This document shows positions 58,153-64,000 of a DNA stretch of 64,000 nt, piece after piece; position 1 is the stretch's first letter, and each line of letters begins with the position of its first letter. A model generated the notes under the pieces. The model ran no database searches, had not been told where the DNA came from, and was given only the letters and a program-made list of their open reading frames with translations. The position numbers were made by a program, and so were the translations under genes. Source of the stretch: Methylobacterium sp. E-005 (GTDB lineage: Bacteria > Pseudomonadota > Alphaproteobacteria > Rhizobiales > Beijerinckiaceae); contig NZ_JAKSYG010000105.1 of NCBI RefSeq assembly GCF_022829725.1, positions 24,029-88,028 of the forward strand. Direction: 5' to 3'.

Positions 58153-59283
58153 ATGTATCCGGCCATGATCCGCCTGATCCCCAGCCTGCCCGCCGCCTAC
58201 GTCATCGCGCGGGGGGTGTGGCCGATGCCCTGGCCGGTCCCGCTCAAGCTCGGCCTCGCCGCACTCCTCCTGGGCGCCTCCCAGTATCACCTGTGGAGCC
58301 GCCTCTCCTCGGGATCGGTCTTCGCGCCGGAATTCCCGCGGCCGGTGGTGATCCTGTTCAACTGGGCGTTCGGTGCGATCGCGCTGGCGGCGCCCATGCT
58401 GCTCGCCCTCGACCTCGTCGCCCTGGTCCTTCTGGTGCTGCCCGGTGGCGGCTGGGCGATCCCGACCGCTTGGCGTTCCGCGGCCGCCCTCGCCTCCGCG
58501 CTTCTGGCGGCCATCGCCGTGTGGCAGGCCCTGCGCGTCCCGCCGCTGAAGGACGTCACCGTCACGATCCCGAACCTGCCCCCCGGCTTCGACGGCTTCA
58601 CGATCCTGCACCTGACGGATCTGCACATCAGCCGCCTGTTCCCGGCCCCCTGGACGCGAAGGGTCGTCGCACGGGCCAACGCGCTCGGTGCCGACGTGAT
58701 CGCGGTGACGGGCGACTTCATCGACGGTTCGCTGGAGGCGCGCCGGGCCGACGTCGCCCCGTTGGAAGACCTGCGGGCGCGGGACGGCGTCTGGGCCGTG
58801 CCCGGCAACCACGAGTATTTCTTCGATCACGACGCCTGGATGCGCCACCTCGAAGGGCTGGGGATCCGGATCCTCGCCAACGCCCACACCGTCCTGACCC
58901 GCGACGGCGCCGCGCTGGTGCTGGCCGGCGTCACCGACCGCTCGGCGCCCGCCACCGGCCATCCGGGACCCGACCTCGACGCCGCCCTGGCGGGCGCGCC
59001 CGCGGGTGCGCTGATCGTCCTGCTGGACCATCAGCCGGCGCAGGCTGCCCGGGCCGCGGCGCGGGGCGTGGCGCTGCAGCTCTCCGGGCACACCCATGGC
59101 GGGATGATCCGCGGCCTGGATCGGCTGGTGGCCCGGGGCAATTCCGGTTTCGTCTCGGGCGCCTACCGGGTCGGGGGGATGCGGCTCTACGTCAGCAACG
59201 GCACAGCTCTGTGGCCCGGCTTCGCCCTTCGGTTGGGCCGCCCATCCGAGTTGACGCGGATCACCCTGCGGTGCGCCGGCTGA
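58153..59283 (+). CDS. Membrane-anchored metallophosphoesterase (YkoQ/YaeI type)
   Basis: The 376-residue product has four hydrophobic N-terminal segments (about residues 8-125). A calcineurin-like phosphoesterase domain follows, with the metal ligands in LTDLHISRL, VTGDFIDGS, VPGNHEYFF and SGHTHGGM. Relatives act on UDP-2,3-diacylglucosamine or other phosphodiesters; the substrate here is unknown. It converges with the SDR gene. Confidence 0.88.
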   Translation: MYPAMIRLIPSLPAAYVIARGVWPMPWPVPLKLGLAALLLGASQYHLWSRLSSGSVFAPEFPRPVVILFNWAFGAIALAAPMLLALDLVALVLLVLPGGGWAIPTAWRSAAALASALLAAIAVWQALRVPPLKDVTVTIPNLPPGFDGFTILHLTDLHISRLFPAPWTRRVVARANALGADVIAVTGDFIDGSLEARRADVAPLEDLRARDGVWAVPGNHEYFFDHDAWMRHLEGLGIRILANAHTVLTRDGAALVLAGVTDRSAPATGHPGPDLDAALAGAPAGALIVLLDHQPAQAARAAARGVALQLSGHTHGGMIRGLDRLVARGNSGFVSGAYRVGGMRLYVSNGTALWPGFALRLGRPSELTRITLRCAG

Positions 59284-59306
59284 CGCCGACGCGACCGCAA
59301 AGCCAG

Positions 59307-60185
59307 TCAAAGCATCGGTATGCCGCCCGTGACCGGCACCAGGGCGCCCGACATGAAGCTGCCCTCCCGTGACGCCAGGAGCACGTAGGCCGGGGCCAGC
59401 TCCGCCGGCTGGCCGACGCGGCCCAGCGGGGTTTGCGCGCCGAGTTCCTCGATCTGCTCGGGGCTCTTCACGATCGGCTGGATCGGCGTCCAGACGGGCC
59501 CGGGCGCGACGCAGTTCACCCGGATGCCCTTCGGGGCGAGCAGGTTCGACAGGCCGATGGTCAGGCTCGCGATGGCGCCCTTGGTGGCCGCGTAGATCAG
59601 CATGCTCGGGCCGGCGACCTTGGCCTGCACGCTCGTGCTGTTCACGATCGCCCCACCGGGCTTCATGTGCGGCACCGCCGCCTGGGCGAGGTAGTACATC
59701 GCGAACACGTTGGCCTGGAACGAGCCCTCGATGTCGGCGGCCTTCAGGTCGTCAAGGTCCTCGTTCACCACCTGGGCGGCGGCGTTGTTCACGAGGATGT
59801 CGAGGCGACCGAAGGCCTCCACGGTGCGTGCCACGAGGTCCCGGCAATGGCCTTCGTCGCGGAGATCGCCGGGTAGGAGCAGGCAGCGCCGGCCGGCCTT
59901 CTCGACCCAGGCCTTCGTGTCCTCGGCGTCGTCCTGCTCGACCTCGAGATAGGAGATCGCGACATCCGCGCCCTCGCGGGCATAGGCGATCGCCACCGCC
60001 CGTCCGATGCCGGAATCGCCGCCTGTGATCAGCGCGGCCTGCCCGGTGAGCAGGCCCTTGCCGACGTAGCTTTCCTCGCCGTGGTCGGGCCGCGGCGTCA
60101 TCTTCGTGGTGAGGCCCGGGCGGGGCTGCTGCTGATCGCCGGGATAGGGCGGACGCGGGCCAGCCTCGCGCGGATCGTCGGTCAT
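59307..60185 (-). CDS. SDR family oxidoreductase (YghA-like)
   Basis: The 292-residue product has a ~45-residue Pro-rich N-terminal extension and a Rossmann SDR core: ALITGGDSGIGRAVAI, LVNNAAAQ, catalytic Ser in VNSTSVQAK and YxxxK in YAATKGA. The extension and the ending GALVPVTGGIPML match the YghA group, often stress-induced in alphaproteobacteria. No EcfG promoter was recognised in front of it. Confidence 0.9.
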   Translation of the reverse strand: MTDDPREAGPRPPYPGDQQQPRPGLTTKMTPRPDHGEESYVGKGLLTGQAALITGGDSGIGRAVAIAYAREGADVAISYLEVEQDDAEDTKAWVEKAGRRCLLLPGDLRDEGHCRDLVARTVEAFGRLDILVNNAAAQVVNEDLDDLKAADIEGSFQANVFAMYYLAQAAVPHMKPGGAIVNSTSVQAKVAGPSMLIYAATKGAIASLTIGLSNLLAPKGIRVNCVAPGPVWTPIQPIVKSPEQIEELGAQTPLGRVGQPAELAPAYVLLASREGSFMSGALVPVTGGIPML

Positions 60186-60285
60186 CGGTTCAGCTCCTCG
60201 GCGGATCGGTCCCGGGATCTAGGGCGGCCGCCGATCGAGCCGCCTGCGCCCGGCCGTCACAGCCGCGCGCAGGTCGTTTGCCAGC

Positions 60286-60384
60286 TCAGAAAGCCCGGCC
60301 GCGGGTCGCGTGCGGCTTGCCGTAGCGATTGCGGAGGAACGAAACGACTCGGGGAAGGAGGAAGGCGATCAGGATCTTGCGCAT
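60286..60384 (-). CDS. Very small basic protein (hypothetical)
   Basis: The frame encodes 32 residues, starting MRKILIAFLLPRVVSFLRNR with an amphipathic or hydrophobic N-terminus and a basic tail. GAGGTGA lies a few bases before the ATG. It sits in the gap between xth and the SDR gene. Short ORFs like this are frequent by chance in high-GC DNA, so it is listed with low confidence. Confidence 0.35.
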   Translation of the reverse strand: MRKILIAFLLPRVVSFLRNRYGKPHATRGRAF

Positions 60385-60458
60385 CGGGTCACCTCGCGTC
60401 ACGGCATCGTGAGCGGGCAATGCTCGGCTCAAGCCGCAGTTCCGCCGCGGGTTCGCGA

Positions 60459-61268
60459 TCAGAGCTCCAGCGTCAATGTGACCGGCGCGTGGTCGGAGGG
60501 ACGCTCCCAGCCGCGGGCGTCGCGCAGGACCTCGACCTTGCGGACGGTGCCGGCGAGATCGGGGGAGACCCAGAGGTGATCGAGGCGCCGGCCCTTGTCG
60601 GCGGCCGCCCAATCGGGGGAGCGATAGCTCCACCACGTGTAGATCTTCTCCGGCTCCGGGGTGAGGTGGCGCGCCGTGTCGATCCAGCCGGCCTCGCCGC
60701 GCAGGATCTCCAGCGCCTCGGTCTCCACCGGCGTGTGGCTCACCACGTCGAGGAGCTGCTTGTGCGACCAGACGTCGTGCTCCAGCGGCGCGACGTTGAG
60801 GTCGCCCATCAGGATCGCGGGGCCCGAGACGCGCTTGCCGCCCCAGGCGCGCAGCTCGGACAGGAAATCGAGCTTGTGGCCGAATTTCGGATTGAGGTCG
60901 CGGTCCGGGACGTCGCCGCCGGCCGGCACGTAGAAATCGTGCAGCACGATCCCCGCGGCGGCGCCGGCCTCGGGTCCGAGCACCGCCGAGATGTGGCGGG
61001 CATCCGGCCGCTCGCAGAAGCCCATGACGGTGCGCGTGTGCAGGGGGAAGCGCGAGAGGATCGCGACGCCGTTATAGCCCTTCTGGCCGGCGAACATCAC
61101 GTGCTCGTAGCCGGAGCCGCGCAGGGCCTTCAGCGGGAAGGCGTCGTCCGGGCACTTGGTTTCCTGCAGGCAGAGCACGTCCGGCTTCTGCTCGGCGAGG
61201 AAGCGCAGCACGAGGTCGATGCGCAGCCGCACCGAATTGATGTTCCAGGTGGTGACGGTGAGCTGCAC
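60459..61268 (-). CDS. xth: Exodeoxyribonuclease III
   Basis: The product has 269 residues from a GTG. The AP-endonuclease motifs are all present: TWNINSVRLR, LQETKCPDD, GDLNVAP, RRLDHLWVS and the final SDHAPVTL. It cleaves at abasic sites and degrades 3' ends in base-excision repair. Its nearness to lolA and ftsK is typical of the order. It is divergent from the acyltransferase gene. Confidence 0.95.
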   Translation of the reverse strand: MQLTVTTWNINSVRLRIDLVLRFLAEQKPDVLCLQETKCPDDAFPLKALRGSGYEHVMFAGQKGYNGVAILSRFPLHTRTVMGFCERPDARHISAVLGPEAGAAAGIVLHDFYVPAGGDVPDRDLNPKFGHKLDFLSELRAWGGKRVSGPAILMGDLNVAPLEHDVWSHKQLLDVVSHTPVETEALEILRGEAGWIDTARHLTPEPEKIYTWWSYRSPDWAAADKGRRLDHLWVSPDLAGTVRKVEVLRDARGWERPSDHAPVTLTLEL

Positions 61269-61427
61269 GGGCGGCGCGGGGGTTCGGCGGGCGGTGCGCT
61301 CCGATAGCCGATTTCGCCGCCCGCGACAGTCCGCTCAACCGCCCGTGAGGCAAAAGGCCGTGCGTGGACGACCGACAGGCGCTATGCCCGGCCCCTGCCC
61401 TGTCCGGGGTCCCTCGGAGGCCCTGCC

Positions 61428-62159
61428 TTGGCCCATGCCCGCTCGCTCCTGTTCGCCGCCTACTGGGCGGCCTGGACGACCCTGTTCCTCGTCCCCCTGG
61501 TGATCTTCCTCCTGTCCGGCTCGCCGCAGCGGCCGATCCGCCGGGCGACGCGGCTCTGGGCGCGCGGGATCCTGGTCGGACTGCGGCGCATCGTCGGTTT
61601 GCGCTACGTCGAGGAGGGCCGCCAGCACCTGCCGGACGAGCCCTGCCTGATCGTCGCCAACCACCAGTCGACCTGGGAGACCCTGGCCTTCCTCGTGCTG
61701 GTGCCGGATGTGGCGATCGTGGCCAAGCGGGAATTGCTGGCGATCCCGGTGGTCGGCTGGTTCCTGCGGCGCTCGCCGATGATCGTCATCGACCGCGGCA
61801 ACGGCACCCAGGCCCTGCGCACCATGATCGACGAGGGGCGCGCCGCCGTGGCGGCCGGGCGGTCGGTCCTGATCTTCCCCGAGGGCACCCGCGGCGGCAT
61901 CGCGGCCCCGCTGCGCTTCAAGCGCGGCGTCGAGCTGCTCTACGGCCGGCTCGGCCTGCCGGTGGTGCCGGTGGCGGTGAATTCCGGCCTGTTCTGGCCG
62001 GGGGGCATGGCCACCCGGGCCGGGACCGTCGTGGTGAGCTACCTCACCGCCGTCGCCCCGGGCCTGCCGGCCGCCGAGTTCCTGCGCGGCACCGAGGCGG
62101 CGATCGACCGGGAGCTCGACCGCTGGCGCAGCGCCGGCCTGGACGCGACAGCGGCCTGA
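61428..62159 (+). CDS. plsC: 1-acyl-sn-glycerol-3-phosphate acyltransferase (PlsC family)
   Basis: The product has 243 residues from a TTG start with GGAGG seven bases upstream. It has an N-terminal membrane segment (LFAAYWAAWTTLFLVPLVIF). The acyltransferase box is NHQSTWET, where the usual HxxxxD is HxxxxE, a variant common in this lineage. Motif III FPEGTRG is present. It makes phosphatidic acid. It converges with lolA, 12 bp apart. Confidence 0.9.
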   Translation: MAHARSLLFAAYWAAWTTLFLVPLVIFLLSGSPQRPIRRATRLWARGILVGLRRIVGLRYVEEGRQHLPDEPCLIVANHQSTWETLAFLVLVPDVAIVAKRELLAIPVVGWFLRRSPMIVIDRGNGTQALRTMIDEGRAAVAAGRSVLIFPEGTRGGIAAPLRFKRGVELLYGRLGLPVVPVAVNSGLFWPGGMATRAGTVVVSYLTAVAPGLPAAEFLRGTEAAIDRELDRWRSAGLDATAA

Positions 62160-62171
62160 CGGCGACGACGG

Positions 62172-63068
62172 CTACTGCTGCTGCGATTGCTGGATCTGCT
62201 GCTGCATCGCCTTGTCCTCGGCGCGCCCGTAATTGATGAAGAACAGGCTGCCGTCGACGCTCTTGCCCCTCTGCAGGTTCGAGAGCGTCACCGTGGTGAT
62301 GTAGCCCTGCGGATCGGTGATCCGCCACTGCGACAGGGTCTTCACCTCGGGATCGAAGAACAGCTGGATCTTCGAGGTGCCGCCCAGGGTCGCGCGATCC
62401 TCCAGGCTGATGCGCACGCCGCCCGGATCGTTGGCCACGTCGGTCACGGTGAGGTCGCGGGCGAGGTCGATCTTCTCGCGCAGCAGGAATTTCAGCGGCG
62501 TCTGGGCGATGAAGTAGAGGTCCTGGGTGTTGAGCTTGCGGTCGCGCACCGCCACCGAGGTGCCGTCGGCCACCACCTCCAGCGGCGAGGGCTGGTCGTA
62601 ATCGAAGCGCAGGCGGCCGGGCTTGGCGAGCGTCAGCTTGCCGCCGATCCGGCGCCCGTCGGCGCCGATCTGCATGAAGCTGCCGGTCAGCGTGTTGATG
62701 CCATTGAAATAGGCGTTGGCCTGGGCCAGCACGGTGGCGGCATCCGCCGGCTCGGCGGGGGCGGCCGCCGCCGCAGGCGCGCCCACGGCCGCCACCTTGG
62801 ACTCGGGCGCCTTGTGCTCGGCCTTCTCGGCGGCCTTGGCGGATTTGGCACCGCCAGCCTTGGCGTCCTTGGCGGCGTCCTTCTTGGGCGCGGTCTTCTT
62901 GGGCTGCGCGGGAACCGGGGCGGCCTCCGGCTGCGGGGCCGGCTCCTCCTTGTGGCCGAACAGGCTGTCGATGAAGGCACCGACCTGCGCCTCGGCCGGG
63001 TTGGCGGTCGCGAGCCACAGCCCGGCGGCGAACACGGAGCCGGCTGTGCGGATGCGGCGGCCGATCAT
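62172..63068 (-). CDS. lolA: LolA-like outer-membrane lipoprotein carrier
   Basis: The product has 298 residues from MIGRRIRTAGSVFAAGLWLATA, a signal peptide. A Lys/Ala/Pro-rich spacer (about residues 40-105) precedes the LolA domain (LAQANAYFNGINTLTGSFMQI, YDQPSPLEVVADGTSVAV, LREKIDLARDLTVTDV). It carries lipoproteins across the periplasm. A longer frame upstream runs through a repeat element and is not used. ftsK lies upstream. Confidence 0.92.
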   Translation of the reverse strand: MIGRRIRTAGSVFAAGLWLATANPAEAQVGAFIDSLFGHKEEPAPQPEAAPVPAQPKKTAPKKDAAKDAKAGGAKSAKAAEKAEHKAPESKVAAVGAPAAAAAPAEPADAATVLAQANAYFNGINTLTGSFMQIGADGRRIGGKLTLAKPGRLRFDYDQPSPLEVVADGTSVAVRDRKLNTQDLYFIAQTPLKFLLREKIDLARDLTVTDVANDPGGVRISLEDRATLGGTSKIQLFFDPEVKTLSQWRITDPQGYITTVTLSNLQRGKSVDGSLFFINYGRAEDKAMQQQIQQSQQQ

Positions 63069-63152
63069 CGGCAAAATCTCCTGGGGGACCGCGGGCAAGC
63101 TCCGGCGGCGAACAGAGGTTGGTGGGCCGCTGCGGACGCCTTGCTGTCCTCC

Positions 63153-63242
63153 CGTCTCCGCGAGCGGAGCGAAGCAATCCAGAAGCGCCACGATACCGAA
63201 CGCCGCGCTGCCCTGGGTTGCTTCGCTCCGCTCGCAAAGACG
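63153..63242. repeat. Short intergenic repeat element, copy 2
   Basis: This copy is inverted relative to the element at 8670-8760: CGTC..GCGAGCGGAGCGAAGC at one end and GCTTCGCTCCGCTCGC..GACG at the other, with the shared core GCGCTGCCCTGG. It lies between ftsK and lolA. Read on the minus strand it gives spurious peptides such as LCERSEATQG. Confidence 0.85.
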
Positions 63243-63334
63243 GGGCGGGTTTTGCAGCCCCCTGTTAGAACTCCGCCCTGTGGCGAAGATGCGACGTCCG
63301 GGCCGCCTTGCAGAGCGGCGACCCGGGCGACGTC

Positions 63335-64000
63335 TCACTCGTCGTCGTACATCCCGGCCGAGCTGTGCGGCATACCGGCGACCAGGATCTCGCGCTTGCC
63401 GGCGTGGTTGGCCGGGCCGACGATGCCCTCGATCTCCATCCGCTCCATGATCGAGGCGGCGCGGTTGTAGCCGATCTGCAGGCGGCGCTGGATGTAGCTG
63501 GTCGAAGCCTTCTCGTCGCGCAGCACCACCTCGATGGCCTGCTTGTAGAGATCGTCCGACTCCCCCCCCGTCGCCGCCGCGAAGGCGCCGATATCGAACA
63601 CCGGAGCCTCCTCGGCGGGCTCGTCGGACCGCTCGGCCTTGTCGGCGGCGGCCTTGCCCCGGCCCCGGCCGGTCTCCTTCACGGGCTCCTCGGGCGAATC
63701 GTCCGCCGTGACGGCGTCGAGGTAGCTCGGGCGGCCCTGGCGCTTCAGGTGCGCCACGACGGTCTCGACCTCGCTGTCCGAGCAGAACGGCCCGTGCACG
63801 CGGGTCGTGCGCCCGCCCCCGGCCATGAACAGCATGTCGCCCTGGCCGAGCAACTGCTCCGCGCCCATCTCGCCGAGAATGGTCCGCGAGTCGATCTTGC
63901 TGGTCACCTGGAAGCTGATCCGGGTCGGGAAGTTCGCCTTGATGGTGCCGGTGATCACGTCGACCGAAGGCCGCTGCGTCGCCATGATCAGGTGGATGCC
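63335..64000 (-). CDS. ftsK: DNA translocase FtsK, C-terminal part (runs off the window)
   Basis: The frame is open at base 64000 and the visible part gives the last ~220 residues ([20 protein letters not shown] at the upstream end). It includes the end of the motor domain ([32 protein letters not shown]). A Lys/Glu/Ala linker and the gamma winged helix ([38 protein letters not shown]), which reads the chromosome orientation sequences, follow. It moves and sorts chromosomes at division. Confidence 0.96.
   Translation of the reverse strand, partial: GIHLIMATQRPSVDVITGTIKANFPTRISFQVTSKIDSRTILGEMGAEQLLGQGDMLFMAGGGRTTRVHGPFCSDSEVETVVAHLKRQGRPSYLDAVTADDSPEEPVKETGRGRGKAAADKAERSDEPAEEAPVFDIGAFAAATGGESDDLYKQAIEVVLRDEKASTSYIQRRLQIGYNRAASIMERMEIEGIVGPANHAGKREILVAGMPHSSAGMYDDE

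Noticed and set aside
63069..63338. N-terminal extension of the lolA frame
   Set aside because: It translates the repeat element (spurious peptide with RSEATQ) and would displace the signal peptide.

Overview
The window is high-GC DNA with almost no gene-free space and the gene order of an alphaproteobacterium of the Hyphomicrobiales (Rhizobiales). It is most likely Methylobacterium or a close relative. The evidence is the block bolA - J-protein - cobS - cobT - rpmB, the block SUV3-like helicase - S4 protein - fdxA - carD - rpoH, the block rimP - nusA - ylxR - infB - rbfA - truB, the block ftsK - lolA - xth, an EcfG-type promoter (GGAAC-N17-CGTT), an alphaproteobacterial SOS box (GAAC-N7-GAAC), and short intergenic repeats that look typical of these genomes. 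No rRNA, tRNA or CRISPR array was found. The genus is an inference.

Layout. 1-4.9 kb: the start of a ligase-associated DNA exonuclease, a TPR-methyltransferase, a YoaK-type membrane protein, a MerR regulator coupled to a carboxymuconolactone-decarboxylase-like gene, ribosome rescue factor ArfB, BolA and a J-domain protein. 5.1-8.6 kb: cobaltochelatase genes cobS and cobT (aerobic B12 synthesis) with a DUF29 gene between them. 8.9-12.4 kb: rpmB, DUF3108, DUF1330, darcynin and TetR genes and a small exported protein. 12.5-19 kb: a SUV3-like RNA helicase with no canonical start codon, an S4 protein, seven-iron ferredoxin, CarD and an RpoH-type sigma factor behind an EcfG-type promoter. 19-23 kb: acetyltransferase, MFS transporter, tautomerase and DUF4865 genes divergent from a LysR gene. 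23-31.5 kb: secB, the timA-mltA-smr run, mutM, mltG, a decayed antitoxin plus PIN toxin, yicC and gmk.

31.5-38 kb is accessory: a YdcZ-type transporter divergent from a frameshifted LysR gene, then a light-sensing pair (bacteriophytochrome kinase with an extra PYP-like N-terminal domain, and heme oxygenase), and a disulfide oxidoreductase. 38-46 kb is the minus-strand transcription/translation operon rimP-nusA-ylxR-infB-rbfA-truB. 46-52 kb: aldo/keto reductase, MsrQ, small exported proteins, a quinone-oxidoreductase-like enzyme and ssb. 52.4-57.8 kb is a type I secretion cassette: a large repeat protein, an ABC exporter and an HlyD-type adaptor, in that transcriptional order. 58-64 kb: metallophosphoesterase, SDR oxidoreductase, exonuclease III, acyltransferase, LolA and the C-terminal end of FtsK.

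The parts most likely to repay attention are the PYP-like/phytochrome fusion with altered chromophore residues, the secretion cassette for a cysteine-free protein with ~110-residue repeats and no RTX motif, the helicase whose ATP-binding site lies upstream of every possible ATG/GTG/TTG start, the amber-interrupted antitoxin, and the structured carD leader.
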